A stretch of 64,000 bases of DNA from Photobacterium sp. JCM 19050 (GCA_001310455.1 BAXG01000002.1:124001-188000); one strand, 5' to 3'; counted from the stretch's first letter, positions 21,915-32,576 are shown. Program-made: numbers and translations. Notes: generated by a model from the sequence alone, not told the origin.

Positions 21915-22862
21915 ATGCTTACTCTGATGAAAGGTGACAAGCCGTTCGATTTCATGCGTTGGTCCAAGCTGGCGTTTTTCTTTTCGGCGCTGATGATCAC
22001 AGCTTCTATCGTGACGTTGTCGACCAAATGGCTGAACTGGGGTCTGGACTTCACCGGCGGTACGCTGATTGAAGTGGGCTTTGACCAGCCGGCAGATCTG
22101 CCAAAGGTGCGTGAATCACTGGAAGCGAAAGGCTATGGCGATGCCGTGGTGCAAAACTTTGGTACTGCCCGTGATGTGATGGTTCGACTCCAGCCTCGTG
22201 AAAACGTGAAGAGCGAAACCCTGGGTACTGAGGTTATTGCAGCCATCAAGGAAGGTACCGGAGCAAACGTTGAAATGCGCCGCGTCGAGTTTGTCGGCCC
22301 GAACGTGGGTGATGAGCTTGCGGAAGCCGGTGGCCTTGCGATTCTGGTCTCGCTGATCTGTATCCTTATCTACGTGTCTGTACGCTTTGAATGGCGTCTG
22401 GCTACCGGTGCAGTAGCGTCACTGGCTCACGATATTATTATCACGCTGGGTATCTTCTCTCTGCTTCAGATAGAAGTCGACCTGACCATCGTGGCGGCGT
22501 TGCTCACGGTTGTCGGTTACTCACTGAACGATACCATCGTTGTGTATGACCGTATCCGTGAAAACTTCCGCAAGATGCGTAAAGGGGAACCGCCGGAGAT
22601 CATCAATACCTCCATCACCCAGACACTGAGCCGTACGCTGATTACATCCGGTACGACGATGTTTGTGGTTATCGCACTCTTTGCGAAGGGCGGGGCAATG
22701 ATCCACGGTTTTGCTACCGCACTGCTGATTGGTATCACCGTAGGTACTTACTCTTCCATCTATGTGGCCTCGGCACTGGCTCTGAAACTCGGTATTAACC
22801 GTGAACTTCTGATGCCACCGCAGGTTGAGAAGGAAGGCGCTGAGTTTGATTCCATGCCGTAA
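21915..22862 (+). CDS. secF: Protein translocase subunit SecF
   Basis: Partner of SecD, 315 residues, intact. It has an N-terminal helix, the periplasmic block GLDFTGGTLIEVGF, and five C-terminal helices including the SecF signature VVGYSLNDTIVVYDRIRENFR. GGAGA precedes the ATG. A terminator with a TTCG loop follows, and the gene converges with suhB. Confidence 0.97.
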   Translation: MLTLMKGDKPFDFMRWSKLAFFFSALMITASIVTLSTKWLNWGLDFTGGTLIEVGFDQPADLPKVRESLEAKGYGDAVVQNFGTARDVMVRLQPRENVKSETLGTEVIAAIKEGTGANVEMRRVEFVGPNVGDELAEAGGLAILVSLICILIYVSVRFEWRLATGAVASLAHDIIITLGIFSLLQIEVDLTIVAALLTVVGYSLNDTIVVYDRIRENFRKMRKGEPPEIINTSITQTLSRTLITSGTTMFVVIALFAKGGAMIHGFATALLIGITVGTYSSIYVASALALKLGINRELLMPPQVEKEGAEFDSMP

Positions 22863-22894
22863 GGCAGGAAATCAGATTTAGCCAATGAATATGG

Positions 22895-22920
22895 AATGCG
22901 TCCTTCGGGGCGCATTTTTT
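22895..22920 (+). terminator. Rho-independent terminator after secF
   Basis: Nine-base stem AATGCGTCC/GGGCGCATT (one wobble pair) around a TTCG loop, followed by TTTTTT. It ends the queA-secF region. Confidence 0.85.
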
Positions 22921-22940
22921 ATGTGGATATGGGAAAGTCG

Positions 22941-22989
22941 GGTCCTGGGTCCTGGGTCCTGGGTCCTGGGTCCTGGGTCCTGGGTCCTT
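22941..22989. repeat. Heptanucleotide tandem repeat (GGTCCTG)n
   Basis: Six perfect head-to-tail copies of GGTCCTG plus a seventh ending in T, in the gap between secF and suhB. The unit is seven bases, so copy-number change would shift any reading frame, but no credible gene spans it. It sits between two terminators and probably varies in length by slippage. Confidence 0.9.
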
Positions 22990-23082
22990 GAACTTGAAAG
23001 CAAAGCTGGAATGTTGCGGGAAAAGAGCTCTTACCGTTTTTTCCTAGGGCCTTCCACCCTGTTTTCCTTACCCCCAGATACA

Positions 23083-23108
23083 AAAAAAGCGCCTCGCGGC
23101 GCTTTTTT
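23083..23108. terminator. Bidirectional terminator between secF and suhB
   Basis: Stem AAAAAAGCGCC/GGCGCTTTTTT around a TCGC loop. The flanking A and T runs make it competent in both directions, serving suhB on the minus strand as well as plus-strand read-through. Confidence 0.85.
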
Positions 23109-23125
23109 CAGGTCAGGCAGATGAA

Positions 23126-23928
23126 TTACTTCATCATGGCTTCGTTCGCGTTTTCGCGAATTTTACCCAGCATGCCTTTCAGTACTTTGGCGTTTGCAGC
23201 AACGATGTTGCCGTTAGCATGTAGTTAGTACCACCGGTGAAGTCGGTTACGATAGCACCTGCTTCGCGGGCAATCAGTTCACCTGCAGCGATATCCCAAG
23301 GCTTCAGACCCAGTTCAAAGAAACCGTCTACGCGGCCGGCAGCCAGGTAGCAAAGATCCAGAGCAGCAGAACCGGTGCGGCGGAAGTCAGCGCAATCTAC
23401 AAACAGGGCAGACATGATCTTCATGTAGCTTTCTGAGTGCTGCTTTGCTTTGAACGGGAAGCCGGTCGCCAATACAGTACCGGTCAGGTCTTTAGCGTTG
23501 CCAGTGCGGATACGGCGGCTGTTCAGCTGCGCACCTGCACCACGCTGAGCGGTGAACAGTTCGTTGCGCATTGGGTCGTAAACACAGCCCAGTTCGGTGC
23601 GGCCTTTGATACGCAGTGCGATAGACACAGCGAAATGAGGCAGACCGTTAACGAAGTTAGTGGTGCCATCCAGTGGGTCGATAATCCATTGATAGTCGCT
23701 CTTGGCGTTGCCTTGAGAGCCTGACTCTTCTGCCACGAAAGCGTGGTCAGGGTATGATTTCTTGATTACATCGATGATGATGGCTTCAGCGCCCTTGTCG
23801 ATGTTGGTGACAAAATCGTAGGTGCCTTTCTGAAGGGTTTCTACCGAATCAGCGTTTTCGTGAGATTTTGCAATAAAGTCGCCCGCCTTGCGCGCAGCGC
23901 GAATGGCGATGTTCAGCATCGGATGCAT
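23126..23928 (-). CDS. suhB: Inositol-1-monophosphatase family protein SuhB (one frame break)
   Basis: Mg2+-dependent phosphatase. In E. coli SuhB is also a component of the rRNA antitermination complex. The restored protein is 267 residues, the E. coli length. Metal-site motifs are visible: EESG (VAEESGSQG), DPLDGTTNFVNGLPHFAVSI and the C-terminal WDIAAGELIAREAGA. A base is missing near 23214 (AAA read as AA); the repair gives NYMLNGNIVAANAKVLKGMLGKIRENANEAMMK instead of a truncated tail. It is divergent from trmJ. Confidence 0.92.
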
Positions 23929-24109
23929 ACGATATCTTCCCAGTGGATGTTAAAGAACGAAAAGCGGCGGCGAGTATAACAGAGTTTACCCAAAAGGAAA
24001 GTGGTTATTTTTTGCTCGCCCTGCATTGAATGTGTCATTCAGATGACGATTATCGTTCCGGTTATGTTAGAATCCAGCCCGTTTTAATTCATAGCTGATT
24101 GCACTCCAG

Positions 24110-24843
24110 ATGTTAGACAATATTCGCATTGTTCTCGTAGGAACGACACATTCCGGCAATATCGGATCCGCCTCTCGCGCCATGAAAGTCATGGGGCTGA
24201 AAAACCTGGTGCTGGTTGCGCCAGAGTGTACGGTGGATGGCCAGGCGATAGCCTTGCAGCCGGCGCCAGTGATATCGCAAACAATGCGCGTATCGTAAAT
24301 ACTCTGGAAGAAGCCATCGCAGACTGCGGTCTGGTTGTGGGTACCAGTGCGCGTAGTCGGACACTGGATTGGCCGATGCTGGATCCTCGCCAGTGTGGCC
24401 GCAAGTTGGTTGAAGAAGCCGCTACTCACCCGGTGGCTGTCGTTTTTGGTCGGGAACGTACCGGACTGACTAACGATGAGCTGCAACTTTGCAATTACCA
24501 TGTGTATATTCCAGCAAACCCGGAATACAGCTCGCTCAACCTCGCAATGGCTGTCCAGACAGTTTCTTACGAAGCGCGTATGGCATGGCTGGAAAGCCAG
24601 GAATACAGCGGCGACAAGAAAACCGAAGAAGAATATCCTCGCAGTGAGGAGCTGGAACTGTTTTACGGCCACCTTGAAAGTGTTTTGTCACAAACCGGGT
24701 TTATTCGTAAGAAACACCCTGGAATGGTAATGAACAAGCTTCGTCGCCTGTTCAACAGAGCGCGTCCTGAAATTCAGGAGCTGAACATCCTTCGCGGTGT
24801 ACTTTCATCAGTAGAAAAGCTGATACAAAAAGGTGACAATTAA
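24110..24843 (+). CDS. trmJ: tRNA (cytidine/uridine-2'-O-)-methyltransferase TrmJ (one frame break)
   Basis: SPOUT-class methyltransferase that 2'-O-methylates position 32 of tRNAs. The restored protein is 244 residues: [27 protein letters not shown] at the start, then the SAM-knot blocks [14 protein letters not shown] and [19 protein letters not shown] is missing near 24256 (GG read as G, DGQAIALAAGASD). It lies directly upstream of iscR in the usual gammaproteobacterial position, about 110 bases from iscR. Confidence 0.92.
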
Positions 24844-24889
24844 CCTTTGTAACCGAAAGGTTAAAAGCCTGACTGACTTATATGGTTAT

Positions 24890-24914
24890 ATACTTGACTG
24901 AAATAGTCAGGTAT
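24890..24914 (+). promoter_or_regulatory. IscR type 1 binding site overlapping the isc promoter
   Basis: The 25-base stretch fits the published type 1 IscR consensus (ATASYYGACTRWWWYAGTCRRSTAT) at every position, with ATACTTGACT on the left and AGTCAGGTAT on the right. It contains a TTGACT at 24894-24899 that can act as the -35 element, with a weak -10 near 24916. It lies 41 bases before the iscR ATG, so [2Fe-2S]-IscR should repress its own operon here. Confidence 0.88.
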
Positions 24915-24954
24915 GTAAAACTGCCTGTAACAATAACCGACAGGCATAAAAGCT

Positions 24955-25476
24955 ATGAGACTGACTTCAAAAGGAAGATATGCTGTAACGGCCATGCTTG
25001 ATGTGGCACTGCACTCGGAGCAAGGACCGGTTCCTCTTGCTGATATTTCTGAGCGTCAGGGAATTTCGCTCTCCTATTTGGAGCAGTTGTTTTCTCGTCT
25101 TCGTAAAGCCGGATTGGTTTCCAGCGTACGTGGACCAGGCGGCGGTTATCGATTGGGCTTAGATGCCAGCGATATCCCTGTCGGCACTGTAATTTCTGCT
25201 GTTGATGAGTCAGTAGACGCAACAAAGTGTCAGGGCAAGGCAGACTGCCAGGGCGGGACACGTTGCCTTACGCATGCCCTCTGGAGTGACCTCAGTTCAC
25301 GCATCAGCAGCTTCCTCAGCGACATCACGCTGGGTGAACTAATGAAAGACAATGACGTACAACAAGTGGCGGGACAACAGGATGCCCGTCAGGATACCGC
25401 GCATACTCCGCGGAACACTTTGGGAACAAGAGCCAAGCAAGACAGTGCCCTCATCGGCGTCAATGTGCGCTCGTAA
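24955..25476 (+). CDS. iscR: Fe-S cluster-sensing regulator IscR (Rrf2 family)
   Basis: 173-residue Rrf2-type winged-helix regulator. [20 protein letters not shown] and the recognition segment [19 protein letters not shown] are standard. The cluster ligands C92, C98, C104 and H107 ([17 protein letters not shown]) fall at the same positions as in E. coli IscR. Holo-IscR represses isc; apo-IscR regulates other targets. First gene of iscRSUA-hscBA-fdx-iscX, with a consensus binding site in its own promoter. Confidence 0.97.
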   Translation: MRLTSKGRYAVTAMLDVALHSEQGPVPLADISERQGISLSYLEQLFSRLRKAGLVSSVRGPGGGYRLGLDASDIPVGTVISAVDESVDATKCQGKADCQGGTRCLTHALWSDLSSRISSFLSDITLGELMKDNDVQQVAGQQDARQDTAHTPRNTLGTRAKQDSALIGVNVRS

Positions 25477-25505
25477 GCACGCTGTTAGTGTAGTTGGAGA
25501 GTGAA

Positions 25506-26720
25506 ATGAAATTGCCAATCTATCTCGATTATTCAGCGACATGCCCGGTGGATCCGCGTGTAGCGAAAAAAATGATGGAATACCTGACCATCGATGGGAC
25601 GTTCGGTAACCCGGCATCCCGTTCACACCGTTTTGGCTGGCAAGCTGAAGAAGCCGTTGATGAGGCGCGTGAGAACATTGCGAACCTGCTGAATGCAGAC
25701 CCTCGCGAAATCGTATTTACGTCTGGTGCAACAGAGTCAGATAACCTGGCTATCAAAGGTGTTGCTCACTTCTATGACAAGAAGGGCAAGCACATCATCA
25801 CCAGCAAGACAGAACATAAAGCGGTTCTGGATACTTGCCGTCAGCTGGAGCGTGAAGGTTACGAAGTGACCTACATGGAACCGGAAGCGAACGGTCTTAT
25901 TGACCTGCAAAAACTTGCTGACACTATCCGTGAAGACACCATTCTGGTATCTCTGATGCACGTTAATAACGAAATCGGTGTTATTCAGGATATCGAAGCC
26001 ATCGGCGAACTGTGCCGCTCACGTAAGGTGCTGTTCCACGTCGATGCAGCCCAGTCAGCAGGCAAGGCAGAGATTGATACCCAGAAGATGAAAGTTGACC
26101 TGGTATCACTGAGTGCGCACAAGATGTACGGCCCTAAGGGTATTGGTGCTCTTTATGTACGCCGTAAGCCACGCGTTCGTCTGGAAGCACAGATGCATGG
26201 CGGTGGTCATGAGCGCGGTATGCGTTCCGGTACGCTGCCTACTCACCAAATCGTCGGTATGGGCGAAGCAGCTCGTATTGCAAAGGAGGAGATTGAGCAG
26301 GACCGTCAGCACTCTCTGGCACTGCGCAACCGCTTCCTGGAAGGCATCAAAGATATTGAAGAGGTGACCATCAATGGTGACCTTGACCAGCGCGTCGCTC
26401 AAAACCTCAACGTAAGCTTTGCTTTTGTGGAAGGTGAATCTCTGCTGATGGCGCTGAAGGATCTGGCGGTTTCTTCCGGTTCTGCCTGTACATCTGCCAG
26501 CCTGGAGCCTTCATACGTGCTCCGCGCCCTTGGCCTTAACGATGAACTGGCGCACAGCTCAATCCGTTTCAGCTTTGGTCGCTTTACCACTGAAGAAGAA
26601 GTGGATTATGCCGCAGAGCTTATCCGCAATGCGGTATCTAAACTCCGTGACATGTCACCACTTTGGGATATGCACAAAGAAGGTATCGACCTGAACAGCG
26701 TTGAGTGGGCTCACCACTAA
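25506..26720 (+). CDS. iscS: Cysteine desulfurase IscS
   Basis: PLP-dependent enzyme that takes sulfur from cysteine and passes it to IscU, ThiI and TusA. 404 residues from the ATG at 25506 ([20 protein letters not shown]); an upstream in-frame ATG exists but GGAGAG fits 25506. The PLP lysine is in [14 protein letters not shown] and the active-site cysteine is in [17 protein letters not shown]. Intact. The third residue of the usual SATTP motif is Cys rather than Thr (SATCP), a minor variant. Confidence 0.97.
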   Translation: MKLPIYLDYSATCPVDPRVAKKMMEYLTIDGTFGNPASRSHRFGWQAEEAVDEARENIANLLNADPREIVFTSGATESDNLAIKGVAHFYDKKGKHIITSKTEHKAVLDTCRQLEREGYEVTYMEPEANGLIDLQKLADTIREDTILVSLMHVNNEIGVIQDIEAIGELCRSRKVLFHVDAAQSAGKAEIDTQKMKVDLVSLSAHKMYGPKGIGALYVRRKPRVRLEAQMHGGGHERGMRSGTLPTHQIVGMGEAARIAKEEIEQDRQHSLALRNRFLEGIKDIEEVTINGDLDQRVAQNLNVSFAFVEGESLLMALKDLAVSSGSACTSASLEPSYVLRALGLNDELAHSSIRFSFGRFTTEEEVDYAAELIRNAVSKLRDMSPLWDMHKEGIDLNSVEWAHH

Positions 26721-26753
26721 GTTACTGGATATTGGGATTACGAGGGAAACATC

Positions 26754-27137
26754 ATGGCTTACAGTGAAAAAGTAATCGACCATTACGAGAATCCACGTAA
26801 CGTGGGCTCATTTGAGAAAGACGATCCATCCGTAGGCAGCGGCATGGTTGGTGCACCAGCTTGTGGCGACGTAATGAAGCTGCAAATCAAGGTGAATGAT
26901 GCCGGCATCATTGAAGATGCACGTTTTAAAACCTATGGCTGCGGCAGCGCCATCGCTTCAAGCTCACTGGTAACTGAGTGGGTTAAGGGCAAGTCCCTGG
27001 ATGAAGCAGCATCAATCAAAAACGCTGAAATTGCTGAAGAGCTGGAACTGCCTCCGGTCAAGATCCACTGCTCAATCCTGGCAGAAGATGCTATCAAAGC
27101 AGCCGTCAGCGATTACAAGAAAAAACACCAGTCATAA
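26754..27137 (+). CDS. iscU: Fe-S cluster scaffold IscU
   Basis: 127-residue scaffold on which [2Fe-2S] and [4Fe-4S] clusters are built. The three ligand cysteines C37, C63 and C106 occupy the expected positions (GAPACGD, YGCGSA, KIHCSILAEDA). The HscA-binding motif LPPVK is at ~99-103. GAGGG precedes the ATG. Intact, between iscS and iscA. Confidence 0.98.
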   Translation: MAYSEKVIDHYENPRNVGSFEKDDPSVGSGMVGAPACGDVMKLQIKVNDAGIIEDARFKTYGCGSAIASSSLVTEWVKGKSLDEAASIKNAEIAEELELPPVKIHCSILAEDAIKAAVSDYKKKHQS

Positions 27138-27162
27138 GAATTAGTAGAGGGTTGTAGTACGT

Positions 27163-27486
27163 ATGGGCATTACGATTACTGAAACGGCAGCTAACCGTGT
27201 TCGCCAATTCCTTTCCAATCGTGGCAAGGGGCTCGGTTTACGACTGGGTGTGCGTACATCCGGCTGTTCGGGAATGGCCTACGTGCTCGAATTTGTTGAT
27301 GACCTGTCTGAAGAAGACAAGGTTTTTGAAGACAAAGGCGTGAAAGTCATTGTCGACAGCAAAAGCCTGCTCTACCTTGATGGCACAGAGCTCGACTTTA
27401 CTAAAGAGGGCCTGAACGAAGGCTTCAAATTCAACAACCCTAACGTGAAAAACGAATGTGGTTGTGGTGAGAGCTTCAACGTCTAA
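27163..27486 (+). CDS. iscA: Iron-sulfur assembly protein IscA
   Basis: A-type carrier, 107 residues. The conserved cysteines C35 (TSGCSGMAY), C99 and C101 ([10 protein letters not shown]) are present. It receives clusters from IscU and delivers them to target enzymes. Intact, 25 bases after iscU. Confidence 0.97.
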   Translation: MGITITETAANRVRQFLSNRGKGLGLRLGVRTSGCSGMAYVLEFVDDLSEEDKVFEDKGVKVIVDSKSLLYLDGTELDFTKEGLNEGFKFNNPNVKNECGCGESFNV

Positions 27487-27513
27487 ACCTACTGAGTAAG
27501 GCCGCGAGCTACC

Positions 27514-28029
27514 ATGAATCACTTTGAACTTTTCGGGCTACCGTTCCAGTTTGAGCTGGACGGTAGCTCGCTTTCTTCAACTTATCGCGAACTACAGCGT
27601 AAGTTTCACCCGGACAATTTTGCAACAGCCGGCGAGCGTGAAAAGCTTGAAGCCGTGCAACGGGCTGCGCAAATCAATGACGCCTTCCAAACCCTGAAAG
27701 ATCCGGTTCGCCGGGCGGAATACATGCTGGCTGAAAACCAGGTGGATATCCGGGCAGAACAGCAAACCATGCAGGATCCGGAATTTCTGATGCAGCAGAT
27801 GATGTTGCGTGAGGAGTTGGAAGAGATTGCCGACAGCTCAGATGCAGAAGCGTTGCTGTTTGATTTCGATACCCGTATTCAGGCGATGTACAAAACACTG
27901 CTGAGTGAATTGAAAGCCAGCCTGGACGGACAAGCGTGGGACGATGCCGCAGTGGTTGTCCGCAAGCTTAAATTCGTGGTGAAACTGAAAGACGAAATTG
28001 CCCGCGTTGAAGACAGCCTGCTAGGGTAG
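27514..28029 (+). CDS. hscB: Co-chaperone HscB (J-type)
   Basis: 171-residue J-domain protein with the HPD motif in RKFHPDNFATAGEREK, followed by the C-terminal three-helix IscU-binding domain (MLREELEEIADSSDAEALL, LKFVVKLKDEIARVEDSLL). It stimulates HscA ATPase and brings IscU to it. Intact; hscA begins 39 bases downstream. Confidence 0.97.
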   Translation: MNHFELFGLPFQFELDGSSLSSTYRELQRKFHPDNFATAGEREKLEAVQRAAQINDAFQTLKDPVRRAEYMLAENQVDIRAEQQTMQDPEFLMQQMMLREELEEIADSSDAEALLFDFDTRIQAMYKTLLSELKASLDGQAWDDAAVVVRKLKFVVKLKDEIARVEDSLLG

Positions 28030-28068
28030 AACCCTGACAGGCTCGAAGCCTAAGACACAGGATTTCCC

Positions 28069-29916
28069 ATGGCGTTATTACAGATTGCAGAACCCGGACA
28101 AAGCGCTGCACCACACCAGCATAAACTGGCGGTCGGTATCGATCTGGGAACTACCAACACTTTGGTTGCCGCTGTACGCAGTGGTACACCGTCGACGCTG
28201 AATGATGAAAAGGGCCGCGCCCTGATCCCTTCAGTTGTTCACTATGGCCCAGAACAAGCGGTGGTCGCTTTGATGCCAAAGCCAAACTTGAAAATGACAG
28301 TGCCAATACCGTTGCTTCCGTCAAGCGTATGCTTGGCCGCTCCCTGTCGGATATTCAATCCCGCTACCCACACCTGCCGTACCAACTCACTGCGTCCGAA
28401 AACGGACTGCCGGTAATTAACACCCGCAGCGGCGCACGTAACCCGGTAGAGGTGTCTGCTGATATTTTGCGTGAAGTTTCCAAGCGTGCAGAATCAGCCC
28501 TTGGCGGTGAAGTTGAAGGGTAGTGATCACCGTTCCGGCATATTTTGATGATGCCCAGCGCGCAGGCACCAAAGACGCCGCACGCCTTGCCAACCTCAAT
28601 GTTCTCCGTCTTCTGAATGAACCGACCGCAGCGGCTATTGCCTATGGCCTTGATTCCGGTCAAGAAGGTGTCATTGCAGTGTATGACCTGGGTGGCGGTA
28701 CCTTCGATATTTCGGTACTCCGCCTCAGTAAAGGTGTGTTCGAGGTTCTGGCTACCGGTGGCGACTCAGCGCTTGGCGGCGATGACTTTGACCATCTGAT
28801 TGCTGACTGGATCAGTGAACAGGCGCAATTCTCTGACCTGACTGGTGACCAGCGCGGCCAACTCAATGCCGCGGCCACAACTGCAAAAATTGCGCTCAGC
28901 AACGCAGACTCAACCGATATTGATGTGCTTGGCTGGCAGGGAACCCTTGACCGAGAAACCTTCGACTCCCTGATTGGCTCTCTGGTAAAGAAAACCCTGA
29001 TGTCCTGTCGCCGGGCGCTGAAAGATGCTGACGTTTCAGCTGATGAAGTGCTGGAAGTAGTCATGGTTGGCGGGTCTACCCGTGTACCACTGGTACGCGA
29101 AAAAGTGGGTGAATTTTTTGGCCAGACACCATTGACCAGTATCGACCCGGACAAAGTCGTGGCGATTGGCGCTTCAATCCAGGCCGATATCCTGGTGGGG
29201 AACAAACCTGACTCAGATATGCTGCTTCTGGATGTTATCCCGTTGTCCCTGGGCATTGAAACCATGGGTGGTCTGGTGGAGAAAATTATTCCCCGCAATA
29301 CCACCATCCTGTTGCCCGGGCTCAGGAATTCACCACGTTCAAAGACGGCCAGACGGGCATGAAAGTCCATGTATTGCAGGGTGAACGTGAAATGGTGGAT
29401 GACTGCCGCTCACTGGCGCAGTTTACTCTGAAGGGTATTCCACCGATGGTGGCAGGTGCGGCTCATATCCGGGTGACCTTCCAGGTAGACGCTGACGGTC
29501 TTCTTTCCGTTACGGCGATGGAAAAGAGCACTGGCGTCCAGTCCTCTATTCAGGTCAAGCCGTCCTATGGTCTGTCTGAAGATGAAATTGCCAACATGAT
29601 TAAGTCATCTTTCACCCATGCAGAAGAAGACAAGGACTCCCGCTACCTGGCAGAGCAGCGCGTTGAAGCCGACCGCGTTATCGAGAGTCTGATTGCTGCC
29701 ATGCAGGAAGACGGTGACGACCTTCTTAATGGTGAAGAACAGCAGGCTCTGGTTGCTGCAATTGAATCGCTTATCGCCAAGCGAAACGGCGACAGCGCCC
29801 AGGACATCGAGAATGAGATAAAAGCGCTGGATAAAGCCAGCCAGGAATTTGCTGCACGTCGTATGGATAAGTCGATCCGTAAGGCGCTGGCAGGTCAATC
29901 TATTGACGAGGTTTAA
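28069..29916 (+). CDS. hscA: Fe-S chaperone HscA, Hsp70 family (three frame breaks)
   Basis: Specialised Hsp70 that acts on IscU-bound clusters. The restored length is 616 residues, matching E. coli HscA. Nucleotide-binding motifs include [39 protein letters not shown] and [14 protein letters not shown]. Substrate-binding domain motifs include [14 protein letters not shown]. Bases are missing near 28267 (GG read as G), 28520 (GGGG read as GGG) and 29309 (CCC read as CC, restoring [20 protein letters not shown]). Without repair the gene would fall into four pieces. fdx starts two bases after its stop. Confidence 0.93.
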
Positions 29917-29918
29917 CT

Positions 29919-30257
29919 ATGCCCAAAATCGTTGTACTTCCACACGAAGATTTATGCCCTGAAGGTGCAGTACTGGAAGCGGAAGCCGGGGAAACCGTAC
30001 TGGATGTTGCCCTGCGTAACGGAATCGGTATTGAGCATGCCTGCGAGAAGTCGTGCGCTTGTACTACCTGCCACGTAATTATCCGCGAAGGGTTCGACTC
30101 TCTGGATGAAAGTGATGAGCTGGAAGATGACATGCTGGACAAAGCATGGGGCCTCGAGCCTGAATCACGTCTTGGCTGTCAGGCAAAAGTGGCAGATGAA
30201 GATCTGGTTGTCGAGATCCCTCGTTATAGCCTTAACCACGCAAAAGAAAATCACTAA
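29919..30257 (+). CDS. fdx: ISC-type [2Fe-2S] ferredoxin
   Basis: 112-residue adrenodoxin-like ferredoxin supplying electrons for cluster assembly. The ligands C42, C48, C51 and C87 (ACEKSCACTTCHVI and RLGCQA) match E. coli Fdx in position. It is translated immediately after hscA, and an acidic patch (DESDELEDDMLD) is present as expected for partner binding. Intact. Confidence 0.97.
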   Translation: MPKIVVLPHEDLCPEGAVLEAEAGETVLDVALRNGIGIEHACEKSCACTTCHVIIREGFDSLDESDELEDDMLDKAWGLEPESRLGCQAKVADEDLVVEIPRYSLNHAKENH

Positions 30258-30281
30258 GCCTGTTTAGATTAAGGAAGCAAT

Positions 30282-30482
30282 ATGAGCCTGACATGGACCG
30301 ATTCACGGGATATTGCCATTGAGCTGTGTGACCTCTATCCGGATACCGACCCGAAATCCGTTCGGTTTACCGACCTTCACCGCTGGGTAACCGAGCTTGA
30401 GGACTTTGAGGACGATCCAAACCGCTCAAATGAGAAGATCCTTGAGGCGATTATTCTGTGCTGGATGGACGAGGTAGACTAA
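30282..30482 (+). CDS. iscX: IscX (Fe-S assembly accessory protein)
   Basis: 66-residue acidic protein with the IscX pattern ([30 protein letters not shown], split here only for the eye, and a WMDEVD C-terminus). It binds IscS and modulates cluster synthesis. It is the last gene of the isc operon, followed by a terminator 75 bases downstream. Confidence 0.95.
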   Translation: MSLTWTDSRDIAIELCDLYPDTDPKSVRFTDLHRWVTELEDFEDDPNRSNEKILEAIILCWMDEVD

Positions 30483-30556
30483 TCAGTCAGCCTGTTTGAT
30501 TTCTGTGAACGACTTGTTTTGTTTTTCGTTTACAGGCAGAGTAAAAGCGAATCAAG

Positions 30557-30582
30557 AAACGGGCTTAGGCCCGTTTTCTTCT
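30557..30582 (+). terminator. Terminator of the isc operon
   Basis: Stem AAACGGGC paired with GCCCGTTT around a four-base TTAG loop, followed by TTCTTCT. It separates iscX from pepB. Confidence 0.78.
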
Positions 30583-30684
30583 AACTACAAACAATAAAAT
30601 CATAAAGGTCTGCCCGGCTGACCTAGTCCTCACTACAAGCAGCCAGGCGCGGACTCCATCCAATAAAAATACAAGGAGTAAAGT

Positions 30685-31973
30685 ATGGCTGAATACATGC
30701 TTGTCTCACTCTCTCTGAAACCTGCTGCCCCTCACTGGGGGGAAAACGCGCTACTGTCATTCAACGGTAACCAAGCAACGGTTCACCTCGGCACTTTCGA
30801 CGACGTTGATGCTATCCAGCGAGCTGCCCGCAAGCTGGAGAGCCAGGGTATCAAGAATGCAGAGCTGTCCGGTGAAGGTTGGAGCCTGGAAGGTATCTGG
30901 TCATTCCATCAGGCTTCAGAAATCCAAAAGGCGGGACAGATATTAAACAAAGTCTGTTGAGTGCCGAGCAGCAAAAAGAACTGGAAGCACGTATCACCGC
31001 ATCTGATTGGACGCGTGACATCATCAACCAAACAGCCGAAGAGATCGAACCTAAGCAACTGGCCTCGCGTGCCGGTGAGTTTATCAAGTCTCTGGCACCA
31101 GAACACGTGACTTACAAGATTGTTTCCGGCACAGATCTGCTGGAGCAGGGTTGGGTGGGCATTTATACCGTGGGTCGAGGTTCTGCTCGTAAACCGGCGA
31201 TGCTCCAACTGGATTACAACCCTACCGGAGATGCAGATGCACCTGTTTACGCCTGTATCGTCGGTAAAGGTATAACTTTCGACTCCGGCGGCTACAGCCT
31301 CAAGCCTTCCAATTTCATGGATGCAATGAAAGCCGACATGGGCGGTGCGGCCAATGCCACTGGCGGTCTGGCACTTGCTATTGCCCGAGGGGTTAAAAAG
31401 CGTATCAAGCTGATCCTGTGCTGTGCTGAAAACATGGTCTCAGGCAGCGCTTATAAGCTTGGCGATATCATCACCTACAAAAACGGCGTTACTGTCGAAG
31501 TGCTGAATTCAGACGCGGAAGGCCGGCTGGTTTTGGCAGATGGCTTGCTATATGCCAACGAATTCAAACCTGAATTGACGATCGACTGCGCAACGCTGAC
31601 CGGTGCGGCCAAAATGGCGCTGGGCAATGACTATCATGCGCTGTTCAGCTTTGATGATGATCTTGCTCACCGTGCGCTAACCGCTGCCCGTGAAGAAAAT
31701 GAGGGTTTGTGGCCGTTGCCACTGGCTGAATTCCACCGCGGCATGTTGTCTTCAAGTTTTGCCGACCTTGCCAACGTATCCGGTGGTCAATACAACCCGG
31801 GTGCCAGCACGGCTGCAGCATTCTTGTCTTACTTTGTTGATGATTACCAGAAGGGTTGGCTGCACTTTGACTGCTCTGCAACCTACCGGAAGACTGCGTC
31901 AGATAAGTGGGCAGTGGGTGGAACCGGTACGGGTGTTCGTACTCTGGCACGTATTCTTGCTCAAGAAGCCTGA
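30685..31973 (+). CDS. pepB: Peptidase B, leucyl aminopeptidase family M17 (one frame break)
   Basis: Cytoplasmic metallo-aminopeptidase. The restored protein has 429 residues. The C-terminal M17 catalytic domain shows [27 protein letters not shown] and the signature [14 protein letters not shown], covering the metal ligands and catalytic residues. A G is missing near 30913 (GGG read as [15 protein letters not shown]). AAGGAG lies seven bases before the ATG at 30685. Its position after iscX matches the enterobacterial and vibrio order. Confidence 0.92.
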
Positions 31974-32125
31974 TTTTAATCGGTTTAGTTAACAAAACGG
32001 GGCTCCGGAGATGGCCCGGTGCTCCGCATTTGATACCATCCTGTATGTGATGATGTGAACAAAGAGGTGGTGTTCATTTCTTTTAATGACGCCAAAACCC
32101 GACAGCTATAAAAAAGGAAAATAAA

Positions 32126-32557
32126 ATGGCCATTGAGCGCACGTTTTCTATCGTGAAACCGGACGCGGTGAAGCGCAACCTAATCGGTGCTATTTACCAA
32201 CGTATTGAGAATGCTGGACTGCGCGTTGTGGCTGCCAAGATGCTCCATCTGGATGCGCCAAAAGCCGGCGGTTTTTACGCAGAGCATGAAGGCAAGCCTT
32301 TCTACAATGATCTCGTCGAGTTTATGACTTCAGGCCCAATCATGGTGCAGGTACTGGAAGGTGAGGATGCGATTGCCCGCTACCGTGAATTGATGGGGAA
32401 AACCAACCCGGAAGAAGCTGCATGTGGCACGCTTCGCAACGATTATGCACTGAGCATGCGTTATAACTCCGTGCATGGCTCAGACAGCCCAGCGTCTGCT
32501 GAACGGGAAATTGCGTACTTCTTCGCTCAGGACGAAATTTGCCCGCGTGTTGAGTAA
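32126..32557 (+). CDS. ndk: Nucleoside diphosphate kinase
   Basis: Transfers the terminal phosphate of ATP to other nucleoside diphosphates. 143 residues, intact. [16 protein letters not shown] opens the protein, and the catalytic phospho-histidine lies in [18 protein letters not shown] terminator with a TTCG loop follows within 20 bases. Confidence 0.98.
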   Translation: MAIERTFSIVKPDAVKRNLIGAIYQRIENAGLRVVAAKMLHLDAPKAGGFYAEHEGKPFYNDLVEFMTSGPIMVQVLEGEDAIARYRELMGKTNPEEAACGTLRNDYALSMRYNSVHGSDSPASAEREIAYFFAQDEICPRVE

Positions 32558-32576
32558 AAAATATCAGGAAATCAAC

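Noticed and set aside
22941..22989. Possible CRISPR-like array
   Set aside because: Units are seven bases and contiguous with no spacers; a simple tandem repeat.
22885..23124. 79-codon frame reading the heptamer repeat
   Set aside because: Spans two terminators and encodes a repeat of Gly-Pro-Gly-Ser-Trp-Val-Leu; product of the repeat, not a gene.
28069..29916. hscA and other broken genes as true pseudogenes
   Set aside because: The breaks are clean losses from short base runs with undamaged sequence around them, and many affected genes are essential. Decay would also show substitutions, stops and insertions.
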